Shown here: in pieces, positions 8,118 through 18,136 of the stretch
Layout of the letters: each line of letters begins with the position of its first letter
Numbering within the stretch: the first letter of the stretch is position 1
Origin: Bacteroidales bacterium
GTDB taxonomy: Bacteria; Bacteroidota; Bacteroidia; Bacteroidales; Lentimicrobiaceae
NCBI GenBank assembly: GCA_016788045.1
Contig: JAEUTG010000019.1
Span: 31,463-95,462 of the forward strand
Length of the DNA: 64,000 nt
Direction of reading: 5' to 3'
Made by a program: the position numbers and the translations under genes
The notes under the pieces: generated by a model
What the model saw: the letters and a program-made list of their open reading frames with translations, nothing else
Database searches by the model: none
What the model was told of the DNA's origin: nothing

Positions 8118-8969
8118 TCAGTATCCCATCGAAATGAGAATTTCCTTCGGGTGAATGCTCAGCACCGGAATGGGCGAATGGTGAACCATCTGTTGTGCAT
8201 AAGGCCCCAGCCAGAGATTAATGGCAGTTTTTTCCTGTTCTGTCATAATGGAGATCAGGTTGGCATCAATTTTTCTGGCATATTCGATGGTTACCGTACT
8301 CAGGTTTTCAGCTTCCAGTTCCACTATCTGGCTTCTTACTCCGTTTTCTTTAAGGTACTTGGCAGCCTGTTTGGCATAGATCAGCACCTTATCCCTGATT
8401 TCTTCAATTGAGGTGGTATAAATGGCCAGCACATGAACTTCGGCATCAAAAGCCGAGGCGAGTTCACTGGTGAACGGAACTTTCTGGCGTGTTTCCATGG
8501 TATTGTCCATTGGCATCACGATGCGTTCAAGTTTACGGCTTATTTCAACCCCTGAACGAATGGTAATGATCGGGCAGGGAGCGGCTGTGACGATGCGGTT
8601 GGCGTTGCTACCCATCCACAATTCCTCAAAACCTGATGAGCCATGGGTTCCGGCTACGATCAGCCAGGCCTCTGATTCACGGGCCTGATTTACCACCTCG
8701 CGGTACACCTTTCCCTCCCGGATGATGTAATCTATTCTGGATTCCGGAAGCTCGCTGCTGTATTTGTTGATCAGTTTGGTAAACTGATGCTCGACTTCTT
8801 CAACCAGATCGTCAGAAAGGTCGGATGAAAGAATGGTTTTGGTGGTGTATGGATTGTTAACCCATAGCATCAGCAGGTCAGATCCTGAGTGTTTGGCAAT
8901 ACTCACGGCATGTTCCAGGGCATTGATGGAACAATCTGAGAAATCAACGGCCGAGATGATGGTTTTCAT
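8118..8969 (-). CDS. Universal stress protein with two Usp domains
   Basis: This 283-residue protein has two tandem UspA-fold domains (about 1-140 and 145-283). Domain 1 starts MKTIISAVDFSDCS and ends with the glycine-rich nucleotide-loop region GTHGSSGFEELWMGSN followed by APCPIITIR. Domain 2 has IVMPMDNT and a C-terminal [11 protein letters not shown]. Such proteins bind ATP or other nucleotides and respond to stress or starvation. The second domain lacks an obvious glycine-rich loop. It is a paralog of the protein at 9594-10445, of identical length. Confidence 0.88.
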   Translation of the reverse strand: MKTIISAVDFSDCSINALEHAVSIAKHSGSDLLMLWVNNPYTTKTILSSDLSDDLVEEVEHQFTKLINKYSSELPESRIDYIIREGKVYREVVNQARESEAWLIVAGTHGSSGFEELWMGSNANRIVTAAPCPIITIRSGVEISRKLERIVMPMDNTMETRQKVPFTSELASAFDAEVHVLAIYTTSIEEIRDKVLIYAKQAAKYLKENGVRSQIVELEAENLSTVTIEYARKIDANLISIMTEQEKTAINLWLGPYAQQMVHHSPIPVLSIHPKEILISMGY

Positions 8970-9173
8970 GGCTGGTCAGTTTTAACGGTGTACCCGGTGT
9001 TTGAATGGCTAATTTAGAAAATTGTATGCAGATTCTGAAAAAAAATTTCACATGAATGCCGGCTCAACAACCAACATCTGCTAAACAGTTAACCGGGGGT
9101 TGACTGTTTCATGGCAATAATTCTTAAAACATTCACAATCAATAAAATAGTGTAGTACTGGTGGCCAGGTGAG

Positions 9174-9587
9174 TCAGGGTTGGTCGTTTTCCGGTTGCGG
9201 AGAGTTAATTTTATCGGCAGTGGCAAAAGCATTCGGATAGTTGTCTTTAATGTTTTTCATCATGCCTTCGGCTTCGAGGCGGGTGCGAAAATCGCCTATC
9301 CTAACGCGGTAGTAGGGCTCCTTGAAAGAAAGGTAGGCACTGATACCCGGGTAAAGAAGGTTGAAGCGGTTTAATGCATCGGTTGCCCTTTTCTTGGAGT
9401 TTGCACCTGAATCGAAAAAAATCTGAACCCTCCATCCTTCGAGGGTACTCTGGTGGCGGTTAAGAAAGATGTGTTTATCCACCAGCTGGTCAATTCCGGG
9501 TTCGGCAATAATTTCAGCATTTCCGTCCTGAGCCTGTGAAAGGCAGGAAATCAGCAGAAAAAAAGAAAAAAACAGTGCAAATTTCAT
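9174..9587 (-). CDS. Secreted SPOR-domain protein
   Basis: This 137-residue protein has an N-terminal signal sequence (about 1-20, ending SCLSQAQ), in which a cysteine also gives a possible lipobox. A SPOR-type domain covers about residues 50-125: WRVQIFFDSGANSKKRA, then PYYRVRIGDFRTRLEAEGMM. SPOR domains bind peptidoglycan strands stripped of peptides. It lies 6 bp after the second stress-protein gene, so it is probably cotranscribed with it. The protein is short, essentially a signal peptide plus SPOR. Confidence 0.8.
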   Translation of the reverse strand: MKFALFFSFFLLISCLSQAQDGNAEIIAEPGIDQLVDKHIFLNRHQSTLEGWRVQIFFDSGANSKKRATDALNRFNLLYPGISAYLSFKEPYYRVRIGDFRTRLEAEGMMKNIKDNYPNAFATADKINSPQPENDQP

Positions 9588-9593
9588 TGTAGA

Positions 9594-10445
9594 TTAACGT
9601 GTAGAAATGGCATATATTTCCTTTGGCTGAATACTCAGCACCGGGATGGGTGAATGGTTGACCATCTGCTGGGCAAAAGGACCCAGCAGGATGTTCGAAG
9701 CAGTGGTTTCCTGTTCTGTCATGATGGCAATCAGGTCAGCCTGTACCCTGCCGGCATATTCAATGGAGGCATTGGTGATGTTGTCGGAAAGCATGCTTTC
9801 GGTGCTGTAGTTGATGCCGGCTTCCTCCAGAAATTTCTGAACCTGACGTACATAATTATCTACTTTACGCTGCACAGCCTTGATGTTGGTGGTGTATAGT
9901 GACAAAAGATGGATATCTGCCTGGAATGCTTTGGCAATCTGTGCGGTAAAGGGTACTTTCTGCCGGGTGTCGAGGGTACTGTCGATGGGAAGTATGATGC
10001 TGGTGATGGCTTCAGGCTTGATTTCAAAATCGTGCCGCACGGTAATTACCGGACAGGGGGCATAGGAAACAATACGGTAAGCATTACTGCCGATCCAGAA
10101 TTCTTCATAACCGGTTACTCCGTGTGTTCCGGCTATAATCAGACTGGCATCGTTGTACTTGGCCTGATTGGCAATCTCCTGATATACCTTTCCTTTGCGG
10201 AGCTTGTAACTCAGCTTCCCGGGCTTTAGTTTTGATTTGTAGGTTTTAACAATAGCTTCCAGATTTTTGGAGGCTTCTTCACGAAATTCATTTACTTCCT
10301 GTGTAAAAGCAAAATCCTGATTCGCGTGGCTGTCAACCCAAACCATGATAACATTGCTTTTTACGCGGTTGGCGAACTCAATGGCATAATCGAGGGCATG
10401 AAGCGATCCCTTCGAAAAATCAATGGCTACTACAATGTCTTTCAT
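9594..10445 (-). CDS. Universal stress protein with two Usp domains (second copy)
   Basis: This 283-residue protein has the same length and two-domain layout as the protein at 8118-8969. It contains [22 protein letters not shown] at the start, [16 protein letters not shown] plus [10 protein letters not shown] in domain 1, and [16 protein letters not shown] at the end. The two are clearly ancient duplicates. It is the first gene of a minus-strand unit with the SPOR gene. No promoter match was found upstream. Confidence 0.88.
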   Translation of the reverse strand: MKDIVVAIDFSKGSLHALDYAIEFANRVKSNVIMVWVDSHANQDFAFTQEVNEFREEASKNLEAIVKTYKSKLKPGKLSYKLRKGKVYQEIANQAKYNDASLIIAGTHGVTGYEEFWIGSNAYRIVSYAPCPVITVRHDFEIKPEAITSIILPIDSTLDTRQKVPFTAQIAKAFQADIHLLSLYTTNIKAVQRKVDNYVRQVQKFLEEAGINYSTESMLSDNITNASIEYAGRVQADLIAIMTEQETTASNILLGPFAQQMVNHSPIPVLSIQPKEIYAISTR

Positions 10446-10628
10446 GGCGATGGCTTTTTGGGTTTCAGATTGCTAATTTATTAAATTATTCGGATTATTG
10501 TCCAGACCCGGTGACAGAACTGAAAAATTTGACCGGTTTATTGTTGAATGAAGCCCGAAACATGGACGGAGGACATGGGGTGAGTGCTTTTAAGCCGTTC
10601 AGATTCTCAGGCCATTGGGTCTTTTTCA

Positions 10629-10636
10629 TACCTTTG
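10629..10636 (+). promoter_or_regulatory. -7 promoter element of ruvB
   Basis: TACCTTTG fits TAnnTTTG and lies 18 bp upstream of the ATG at 10655. It leaves a very short leader and helps choose that ATG as the ruvB start, because the longer upstream frame would start before the promoter. Confidence 0.6.
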
Positions 10637-10654
10637 CTTTTCAATTGGAAAAGC

Positions 10655-11677
10655 ATGAACAGCAATCTTGATGCAAGCAGCGAACACTTAAGTCAGGCAG
10701 AAAAGGAAATTGAAAAGGTGCTCAGACCTTCAGATTTTACTGATTTTTCGGGGCAGCCTGGGGTGGTTGACAACCTGAAGGTGTTTGTACAGGCTGCAAA
10801 ACTCAGGGGTGAATCGCTTGATCATGTGTTGCTTCATGGCCCTCCGGGTCTTGGCAAAACCACACTTTCGCACATCATCGCCAACGAGCTGGGGGTAAAC
10901 ATACGGATAACCTCCGGACCGGTGCTTGACAAGCCCGGCGACCTTGCCGGATTGCTTACCAATCTGGAGCCCAACGATGTTTTGTTCATCGACGAGATAC
11001 ACCGCCTCAGCCCGGTGGTGGAAGAATACCTCTACTCGGCCATGGAGGATTACCGCATTGATATCATGATTGAAACCGGTCCGAACGCCCGCAGTGTGCA
11101 GATTTCGCTGAATCCCTTTACCCTGGTGGGGGCCACCACGCGTTCGGGCCTGCTCACTGCCCCGCTCCGGTCGCGGTTTGGTATCAATGCCAGGCTTGCC
11201 TATTACGATGCGGAAACCCTGGAGCGCATCCTGCGCCGGTCGGCCGGGATTCTGAGGGTTGAAATCAGCAACGATGCCGCTGCGGAACTGGCCCGTCGCA
11301 GCCGTGGTACCCCCAGGATTGCCAATCTGCTGCTCCGCCGGGTTCGTGATTTTGCCCAGATCAAAGGCAACGGACGCATCGATCTGGCCATCTCCCAGTA
11401 TGCACTCAACGCGCTGAATGTTGATAAGAACGGTCTTGATGAGATGGACAACCGCATCCTTACCACCATCATTGATAAGTTCAGGGGCGGGCCGGTTGGC
11501 CTTACAACCATAGCCACTGCGGTGGGTGAAGATCCGGGGACAATCGAAGAAGTGTATGAACCCTTCCTGATCATGGAAGGATACCTGATGCGCACACCCA
11601 GAGGCCGGGAAGTGACACAACTGGCCTATGATCACCTGGGGAAGCTTAAATCCGGCAGCCAGTCATCGCTTTTCTGA
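10655..11677 (+). CDS. ruvB: Holliday junction branch-migration helicase RuvB
   Basis: RuvB is the ring ATPase that drives Holliday junction migration with RuvA and RuvC. The frame is open from 10511, but I start at 10655 ([12 protein letters not shown]). That gives 340 residues, the usual RuvB length, and follows a -7 element. Motifs are [12 protein letters not shown] at the N-terminus, Walker [12 protein letters not shown], Walker [12 protein letters not shown], sensor 1 GATTRSGLL, and a C-terminal winged helix with [10 protein letters not shown] and [17 protein letters not shown]. It heads a co-directional run with queG and the deiminase. Confidence 0.95.
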   Translation: MNSNLDASSEHLSQAEKEIEKVLRPSDFTDFSGQPGVVDNLKVFVQAAKLRGESLDHVLLHGPPGLGKTTLSHIIANELGVNIRITSGPVLDKPGDLAGLLTNLEPNDVLFIDEIHRLSPVVEEYLYSAMEDYRIDIMIETGPNARSVQISLNPFTLVGATTRSGLLTAPLRSRFGINARLAYYDAETLERILRRSAGILRVEISNDAAAELARRSRGTPRIANLLLRRVRDFAQIKGNGRIDLAISQYALNALNVDKNGLDEMDNRILTTIIDKFRGGPVGLTTIATAVGEDPGTIEEVYEPFLIMEGYLMRTPRGREVTQLAYDHLGKLKSGSQSSLF

Positions 11678-11727
11678 ATCCGGAAACTCCGGCAATCAGC
11701 TGTTACTAGCCATAAAATGGTCAGGCA

Positions 11728-12681
11728 ATGAGCCCAGATGAAAAGCTTTCAATTCTCATCAAGCAGAAAGCCCTTGAGCTTGGTTTTAACTTCTGCGGGA
11801 TCAGCAAGGCCAGACGGCTCGACGAAGAAGCCCCGAGGCTTGAATCCTGGCTGCGAAAAGGCCATCACGGCAAAATGGCCTACATGGAGAATCATTTTGA
11901 CAAACGCCTTGATCCCCGCCTGCTGGTTGAGGATGCCAGATCGGTGATTTCGCTGATGATCAGCTATTCACCACAGCTTAACACCAGGGTTTCATCGGAG
12001 CTGAAAGTTTCAAAATACGCCTGGGGCGCCGATTATCACTTTGTGATTAAAGAAAAACTCAATCAGCTGGTTGATTTCATTGCTGAAACCACCGGACCCT
12101 TCAGCCACCGCGTTTTCGTTGATTCGGCCCCGGTGCTCGACCGTGCATGGGCTGTGAATGCCGGACTCGGCTGGATCGGACGCAACACCATGCTGATCAG
12201 CCGGCGGCATGGCTCATTTTTCTTCCTGGCTGAGATCATCGCCGACCTTACCCTTACTGCTGACAACCCTTTCGGAGGCAACTATTGCGGCGATTGCACC
12301 CGTTGCATGGATGCCTGCCCGACCGGAGCCCTCACCGCACCGCATGAACTGGATGCAAAAAAATGCATTTCGTACCTTACCATCGAACTGAAAGATGCCA
12401 TTCCTGAGGAATTCAGCACGCAGTTGCAACAATGGATTTTCGGTTGCGATGTATGTCAGGATGTGTGCCCCTGGAACCGTTTCTCAATAGCCGGTAATGA
12501 ACCGGCCTTTCAGCCGGAAGGTGAGTGGACCGGCTGGACTGTCCGTGAATGGCAGGCACTGGAAAAAACAACGTTTAAAAGGGTCTTTGGTAAATCACCT
12601 TTGACAAGGGCCGGTTTCCTTAAACTGAAAAATAACATTAGCTTTGCTCTCTCTTCAGCAGAAACTAAAAATGGCGATTGA
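11728..12681 (+). CDS. queG: Epoxyqueuosine reductase
   Basis: This 317-residue cobalamin and iron-sulfur enzyme performs the last step of queuosine synthesis in tRNA, reducing epoxyqueuosine to queuosine. The two [4Fe-4S] cluster motifs are plain: CGDCTRCMDACPTGAL and CDVCQDVCPWN. The N-terminal half has FNFCGISKA and KYAWGADYHFVIKEKL, typical of QueG. Its 3' end overlaps the open frame of the next gene, so translation may be coupled. Confidence 0.93.
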   Translation: MSPDEKLSILIKQKALELGFNFCGISKARRLDEEAPRLESWLRKGHHGKMAYMENHFDKRLDPRLLVEDARSVISLMISYSPQLNTRVSSELKVSKYAWGADYHFVIKEKLNQLVDFIAETTGPFSHRVFVDSAPVLDRAWAVNAGLGWIGRNTMLISRRHGSFFFLAEIIADLTLTADNPFGGNYCGDCTRCMDACPTGALTAPHELDAKKCISYLTIELKDAIPEEFSTQLQQWIFGCDVCQDVCPWNRFSIAGNEPAFQPEGEWTGWTVREWQALEKTTFKRVFGKSPLTRAGFLKLKNNISFALSSAETKNGD

Positions 12682-13933
12682 TAAAATGAACATACAGGTC
12701 AATTCTGAAATCGGGAAGCTCAACGGGGTTATTCTTCACACGCCCGGCAGTGAAGTTGAAAATATGACCCCCAACACAGTGCAGAAAGCCCTGTACAGCG
12801 ATATTCTGAACCTCAGCGTGGCCGGCAGTGAATACAACCAGTTCCGCGGTGTACTTGAAAAACTCACCAGGGTATTTCAGGTGAAAGACTTACTGCAGGA
12901 TATACTTCAGAACGATAAAGTGTCGACGGGCCTTGTACAGCGCATCGTTGAACATGAGCGGGCTGAACAGGTAGCCGACCGCCTGTTGGCCATGGAGCCG
13001 CCGGCTTTGTCTGTTGCTTTGATCGAAGGAGTGGAGCTGAGCAGGGATAACCTGAGCCGCTACCTGAGTAAAGAGCGTTTTGACCTCGAGCCACTGCACA
13101 ATTTCTTTTTTACCCGTGATGCCTCCATCTCAGTCGGAAACCAGGTGGTTGTAAGTAAAATGGCCAGCCGTATCCGCGACAGGGAATCCATCATCATGGA
13201 AGCCATCTTCGATTATCATCCCGATTTCTCGACACAAACCATTAACCCCATGGCCGGCCGCCACCTCTGCAAGGATTTCAGCTTCGAAGGGGGTGATTTT
13301 CTGATTGCCCGTGAAGATATTCTGCTGGTGGGTACCGGTTCGCGCACGACCCCCAGGGGTATTGATTTTCTGGTGGACCATTTCAGGAAAGAGAAGAAAA
13401 CAAGGCACATCATTGTTCAGGAACTGCCTTATGAACCGGAGTCGTTCATTCACCTCGATATGGTTTTTACCTTCCTCGACCGCGATCTCTGCATGATATA
13501 TGAGCCCCTGATCATGCACTCCCGGCGGTACCTCACCATCCACATCACCATCGACAACGGCAAGGTTACAATTGCCGAAGAGCCCAACATTCCGGAAGCC
13601 CTGCGCAAACTTGGGATGCAGATTAATACAGTCAACTGCGGCGGCTCACGCGAACTCATTACCCAGGAAAGGGAACAATGGCACAGTGGTGCCAATTTCT
13701 TCGCCATTGCGCCCGGCAAGGTACTGGGTTACGGACGGAATGTGAATACCCTGGAAGAACTCAGCAGACACGGATTTGAAATTGTCAGGGCAAAGGATGT
13801 TGTCAACGGCAAAGCCGATGTTGACAGTTATAACAAATGTGTGATAGCCATCGACGGAGCTGAGCTTTCGAGAGGCGGAGGGGGGTGCCGGTGTATGACC
13901 ATGCCGGTGAACCGCGACGCCGTTGAATGGTAA
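12671..13933 (+). CDS. arcA: Arginine deiminase
   Basis: The enzyme hydrolyses arginine to citrulline and ammonia. It has the guanidino-modifying fold, with FFTRDASISVGNQVV, the substrate-binding FEGGDFL segment, the catalytic histidine in SFIHLDMVFT, and the nucleophilic cysteine in GGGGCRCMTMP (the cysteine of RCM, about residue 408 from this start). The frame is open from 12644. ATG 12671, overlapping the end of queG, gives 420 residues, close to known deiminases; ATG 12686 is also possible. No ornithine transcarbamylase or carbamate kinase is adjacent, so the ArcABC energy pathway is not evident here. Confidence 0.88.
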   Translation: MAIDKMNIQVNSEIGKLNGVILHTPGSEVENMTPNTVQKALYSDILNLSVAGSEYNQFRGVLEKLTRVFQVKDLLQDILQNDKVSTGLVQRIVEHERAEQVADRLLAMEPPALSVALIEGVELSRDNLSRYLSKERFDLEPLHNFFFTRDASISVGNQVVVSKMASRIRDRESIIMEAIFDYHPDFSTQTINPMAGRHLCKDFSFEGGDFLIAREDILLVGTGSRTTPRGIDFLVDHFRKEKKTRHIIVQELPYEPESFIHLDMVFTFLDRDLCMIYEPLIMHSRRYLTIHITIDNGKVTIAEEPNIPEALRKLGMQINTVNCGGSRELITQEREQWHSGANFFAIAPGKVLGYGRNVNTLEELSRHGFEIVRAKDVVNGKADVDSYNKCVIAIDGAELSRGGGGCRCMTMPVNRDAVEW

Positions 13934-13959
13934 TTGAAAACTCCGTCAGCGTCGGGGGG

Positions 13960-13967
13960 TATCTTTG
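13960..13967 (+). promoter_or_regulatory. -7 promoter element of the M16 peptidase gene
   Basis: TATCTTTG fits TAnnTTTG and lies 22 bp before the ATG at 13990. A TTG at 13934-13936 is 23 bp upstream, slightly far for a -33 element. Confidence 0.6.
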
Positions 13968-13989
13968 TAACCGATTGATATATAAATAA

Positions 13990-16854
13990 ATGCAAAGAAG
14001 AATTATGAAACTTTTGAACAAAATTTTAACCATGAGTGTACTCACAGGCACCCTGCTGATGCAGGGTACAGAAGCAACTGCCCAAAAGGCTGAAAACGGA
14101 GATTTTCATGTAGGCTTTAAGAAATACAAACTGGATAACGGGCTCGAAGTGGTGCTGCATCAGGATAATTCTGATCCCATCGTTTCAGTGGCCATCCTCT
14201 TTCACGTCGGTTCAAGCCGCGAGAAACCGGGGAAGACAGGATTTGCCCACTTTTTTGAACACATGCTTTTCCAGAACTCTGAAAACGTTGGGAAAGGGGA
14301 GTTCTTTAAGAAAATCGATGATCTCGGTGGCACCTTCAATGGTGGAACCTGGAACGACGGAACCGTTTATTATGAAGTAGTTCCCAAAGATGCACTCGAA
14401 AAAATTCTCTGGATGGAAAGCGACCGTATGGGATTTCTCATCAATACTGTTACCCAGGGTGCCCTTGAAAGGGAAAAAGATATCGTAATCAACGAAAAGA
14501 GACAAAGGGTTGACAATCAGCCTTACGGACATACCGGTTATGTGATCGACATGAACCTCTACGATGCCTCCCACCCTTACTCGTGGCAGGTAATCGGCTC
14601 AATGGATGACATCAGGGCCGCTACCCTTGAAGATGTGAAAACGTTTTACGACAATTACTATGGGGTGAACAATGCCACCATGGTCATCGCAGGCGACTTC
14701 GACGAAAAGGAGGTCAGGGCACTGATTGACAAATACTTTGGGGAGTTTAAGCCACGCAAAAAACCGGAACCGCTGAAGCCCGTGCCGGCCAGTCTGACCA
14801 CCACGAAAAAGCTGGTTCATGAAGACAATTTTGCGAAACTGCCCGAGCTGAACATGATTTTTCCGACTGTGGAGAATTACCATCCCGATGCCTATGCCCT
14901 GGATATTCTCGCCGATCTGCTTGCTGATGGGAAAAAAGCTCCGCTGTACAAAGAGATTGTCGAGAACCGCAAGCTGGCCCCCAAGGTTTCGGTGTACAAC
15001 AACCCCATGGAGCTTGCCGGCAAGTTCAATATCACTGTCAGGGCTTTCGAAGGGGTGGATCTGAACAAGGTGAATGAGGCCATCAATGAGGCGTTCCGGC
15101 AGTTTGAAACCAACGGTTTTACCGATGATGACATGCAGCGGATCAAGAACCTGAGGGAGACCTCTTTCTACAACAGCATTTCGAGTCTGCTCGGCAAATC
15201 CTTCCAGTTGGTGCAGGCCAATGTATTCGGCGGTGATCCTGCCCGGATGACCGATGATGTGAAACTGCTGAATGCCGTTACCCGTGAGGATGTAATGCGG
15301 GTTTACGCGAAATACATCAAAGGGCGGAATTTCCTGGCAACCTCTTTTGTTCCCAAAGGCCGGACTGATCTTGCCCTCACCGGCTCGGAGAAGGCACAGG
15401 TAGTGGAAGAAAAGATTGAAGAAACCGGCTCGCAGGGTGAAGGGATGGAAACGGCTGAAGAAACCTTTGAGCGCACTCCCAGCACGTTCGACCGGAGTAT
15501 AGAACCTCCGCTGGGCCCCGAACCCCTGTTGAAGGCCCCGGATGTCTATGTTGACGAACTCCCGAACAAAATGAAAGTGTATGGCATCGAAAGCCTTGAG
15601 CTGCCATTGGTCCGCTTCAGCATCCGGCTGAAGGGCGGACAACTGGGCGATGACCTCAATAAACCCGGCGTTGCCCGGCTGCTTTCTGACCTGATGATGG
15701 AAGGCACAGCAAAACGCACTCCGGAAGAGCTCGAGGATGCCATTGGTCAGCTGGGAGCCGACATCGATATTGCTGCAGGTTCTGAAAACCTCACCATTAC
15801 CGCCAATTGTCTTACCCGCAACTACCATGCAGTACTGGCCCTGGTGGAGGAAATCATCACCCGGCCGCGCTGGGATGCGGTTGAGTTTGAACGCCTGAAG
15901 CAGGCCGCCATCAGCGGTGTAAAACAACGCAATGCCAACCCCAATGCCATTGCCGGAAATGTGTTTTACCGTGCACTGTATGGTGATAGCCACATCTTCT
16001 CCAGGCCGGTGAGCGGAACGCTGCAATCGCTTGAAAGTATTACCATGGATGACCTGAAAGCTTATTATGCGAAGTATTTTTCGCCTGAGGTATCCAGCTT
16101 CCACATTGCCGGTGATGTGGCAAAGGCTGAAGCACTGAAATCGCTTGGTTCCCTGGGAAGGTCATGGAAAGCCGCAAGTGTAAGTTTTGCTGACTATGCG
16201 CTGCCCGAACCACCGGCCGGTGCCCGTTTGTTCTTTGTGGATGTACCGGATGCAAAACAGTCGGTGATCATGATCGGATCATTGGCCATGGCCAGAAACA
16301 ATCCCGACTTTTTCCCGGCCACGCTGGTCAACTACAAGCTGGGCGATGGCTCAGGATCAAAGCTGTTTGAAGTGCTCAGGCTCGAAAAAGGCTACACCTA
16401 CGGAGCTTATTCCTTCTTTATGCCACGCATGATCACCGGTCCTTTTGTTGCCAGCTCAAGTGTGCAATCAAAATACACCCTCGAATCCCTGCAACTCTTC
16501 AGGGAGATTCTCGGATCTTTTGGAGACAACTACAGCAACGAGGAGCTTGAAATAACCCGCAAGGCAACCATTCGGTCAAACGCCGGTAAATTTGAAACCA
16601 TCGGAAGTCAGATACAGATGCTGCAGGATATCAGCACATTTGACCTGCCCGTTGATTACATCAAGAATGAAGAAACCATCGCTGAGCAGCTGAGCCTTGA
16701 AAAAGCCAAAGCCCTTTATGCCAGGTATATCAATCCTGAAAAGATGACTTATGTGGTGGTGGGCGATGCCCGCACCCAGCTTGAAAGACTGAAAGACGCC
16801 GGTCTCGGAGAGCCGTTACTGGTTGATTTTGAGGGAAATCCGGTGGTGAAATAA
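13990..16854 (+). CDS. Secreted M16-family zinc peptidase, two-repeat form
   Basis: This 954-residue protein has a signal peptide (cleavage likely after TEATAQ) and two tandem M16 modules. The active module carries the inverted zinc motif HFFEH at residues 87-91, with a downstream glutamate expected in the DIVINEKRQRVDNQP region. The second module (from about 515) lacks HxxEH and probably only shapes the chamber, as in pitrilysin. An acidic linker with EEKIEETGSQGEGMETAEETF joins them. It likely degrades peptides in the periplasm or outside. ATG 14005 (MKLLNK) is an alternative start. Confidence 0.88.
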   Translation: MQRRIMKLLNKILTMSVLTGTLLMQGTEATAQKAENGDFHVGFKKYKLDNGLEVVLHQDNSDPIVSVAILFHVGSSREKPGKTGFAHFFEHMLFQNSENVGKGEFFKKIDDLGGTFNGGTWNDGTVYYEVVPKDALEKILWMESDRMGFLINTVTQGALEREKDIVINEKRQRVDNQPYGHTGYVIDMNLYDASHPYSWQVIGSMDDIRAATLEDVKTFYDNYYGVNNATMVIAGDFDEKEVRALIDKYFGEFKPRKKPEPLKPVPASLTTTKKLVHEDNFAKLPELNMIFPTVENYHPDAYALDILADLLADGKKAPLYKEIVENRKLAPKVSVYNNPMELAGKFNITVRAFEGVDLNKVNEAINEAFRQFETNGFTDDDMQRIKNLRETSFYNSISSLLGKSFQLVQANVFGGDPARMTDDVKLLNAVTREDVMRVYAKYIKGRNFLATSFVPKGRTDLALTGSEKAQVVEEKIEETGSQGEGMETAEETFERTPSTFDRSIEPPLGPEPLLKAPDVYVDELPNKMKVYGIESLELPLVRFSIRLKGGQLGDDLNKPGVARLLSDLMMEGTAKRTPEELEDAIGQLGADIDIAAGSENLTITANCLTRNYHAVLALVEEIITRPRWDAVEFERLKQAAISGVKQRNANPNAIAGNVFYRALYGDSHIFSRPVSGTLQSLESITMDDLKAYYAKYFSPEVSSFHIAGDVAKAEALKSLGSLGRSWKAASVSFADYALPEPPAGARLFFVDVPDAKQSVIMIGSLAMARNNPDFFPATLVNYKLGDGSGSKLFEVLRLEKGYTYGAYSFFMPRMITGPFVASSSVQSKYTLESLQLFREILGSFGDNYSNEELEITRKATIRSNAGKFETIGSQIQMLQDISTFDLPVDYIKNEETIAEQLSLEKAKALYARYINPEKMTYVVVGDARTQLERLKDAGLGEPLLVDFEGNPVVK

Positions 16855-16878
16855 CGATCGTTTCACCGCCTTTTTCTT

Positions 16879-16925
16879 AAAGCCGTTTGTCAGCATAGCC
16901 CTGTGCTTTGTGGATAAACGGCTTT
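16879..16925. terminator. Terminator between convergent genes
   Basis: AAAGCCGTTT (16879-16888) and AAACGGCTTT (16916-16925) form a stem between the convergent M16 peptidase gene and the Tiki/ChaN-like gene. Both ends are A/T-rich, so it may serve both. Confidence 0.6.
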
Positions 16926-16990
16926 ATGCTTTTCTGATTTATCATATGACTTCATATAGGCCGGCTTTCCAGGGAAAGGACATTCCGGCA

Positions 16991-18136
16991 TCAGAGTTTG
17001 CTGTACTGACCGGCTATGCTTTCAGAATTCTCGTGCATGAAGTTCCTGATATCCTCCAGGGAGCTCATTTTCCCATGCCAGTCCGGGTCGGGAAATTTCT
17101 CCAGAGCCTCCCGGATGTTGGTTTCATTCACGAAATCGGGGATGACGCTGCATCCTTCAAGTTTGTTCAGGGGTTCAAGGAAAATATACCCATCGAAAAA
17201 CTGTCCCAGGGTGAAGTCTTTATATCCCATTGAATTCATGCTTCTATCGCGCAATCTGCCTGGTGGTGTATCCTGAAGATCAAACCCCAGCGGTTTATTG
17301 CTGTTTAACGACATCAGCTTTTCAATGGCCCCCTCGCAGGGTGAGATCCGGGTGTAATTTTCGCCCTGTTTCATGGTGAAAGCCTGATGCAGAAGTGTGC
17401 TGAACACCTTTCCGGGATATTTTCTGTAAAGCCGGTTCCCCAGCCAGTCATGGTCAAAATCAACGAAATTGTCACCGTTGTACTTGTAAAATGCAGAGCC
17501 GTATCCCGAATAGGCATGGGGTGTCCCCACAAGAGCCAGTATTTTCTCATTTTTCTGAATAACCTCTTTTTCAATGATCTCAGCCCTGAATTTGTCAACG
17601 GTTCCCAAAGGGAAGACCAGACTCATGGACTCAGGGTTTCTGGTGCCGGAGAACCGTTCCCAGTGAAAGATGTAGCTCAGGCTGAGAATCCTGAATTTTC
17701 TGGCTTTTTCGGGCAGCGACCGGTTGAGTTGCCAGGCGGCCTTATAAACATCAAGATACTCCTGATAGCCCCAGGCTACATTGTAGGTAAACATGATTTC
17801 CCTGGCCAGTTGTTCGTTGTAGGTTTCCGAGGTCACCAGTTCATCCAGCTTGTCCTGAACCTCAAAGGCACCAAACTCCATCCCGATGCTGTAAATGCCG
17901 TTTTTGTAAAGCTCAGGCACCAGCGACTGCACAAACTGCAGGTTTTCCTTCACCAGATGGTGTTCACCCAGGAACACAACATCGTAATTCCTGAATTTTT
18001 CAATCACATAAGTTTGAGGGTCCTGAGCGGATTTTCTGATGTAATCAATCATTTCGGGTGTGATCTCCTGGGCCGGCAGGCTAAGGTGAAACATCAGGAT
18101 GAGAAGGAGAAGACGGATTGCTGGAAGAATTTTCAT
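16991..18136 (-). CDS. Secreted Tiki/ChaN/TraB-like protein
   Basis: The frame is open from 18253, but the ATG at 18136 starts a clear signal peptide (MKILPAIRLLLLILMFHLSLPAQ) and gives 381 residues. After it, VVFLGEHH with a following GMEFG block matches the GExH and glutamate signatures of the Tiki/TraB/ChaN/erythromycin-esterase fold. A second conserved-looking block is LALVGTPHAYSGYG. Members include iron/heme-binding ChaN and metallopeptidase-like Tiki proteins. Which activity applies here cannot be read from the sequence. It is convergent with the M16 peptidase. Confidence 0.6.
   Translation of the reverse strand: MKILPAIRLLLLILMFHLSLPAQEITPEMIDYIRKSAQDPQTYVIEKFRNYDVVFLGEHHLVKENLQFVQSLVPELYKNGIYSIGMEFGAFEVQDKLDELVTSETYNEQLAREIMFTYNVAWGYQEYLDVYKAAWQLNRSLPEKARKFRILSLSYIFHWERFSGTRNPESMSLVFPLGTVDKFRAEIIEKEVIQKNEKILALVGTPHAYSGYGSAFYKYNGDNFVDFDHDWLGNRLYRKYPGKVFSTLLHQAFTMKQGENYTRISPCEGAIEKLMSLNSNKPLGFDLQDTPPGRLRDRSMNSMGYKDFTLGQFFDGYIFLEPLNKLEGCSVIPDFVNETNIREALEKFPDPDWHGKMSSLEDIRNFMHENSESIAGQYSKL

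Noticed and set aside
10511..10654. Longer N-terminus for RuvB
   Set aside because: The extra 48 residues are unlike RuvB, precede a -7 element, and make the protein longer than the family.
10730..11635. Minus-strand frame opposite ruvB
   Set aside because: Antisense shadow of ruvB, with no recognisable domain.
14599..16104. Long minus-strand frame opposite the M16 peptidase
   Set aside because: Antisense shadow. The composition is typical of reversed high-GC coding DNA, with no motifs.
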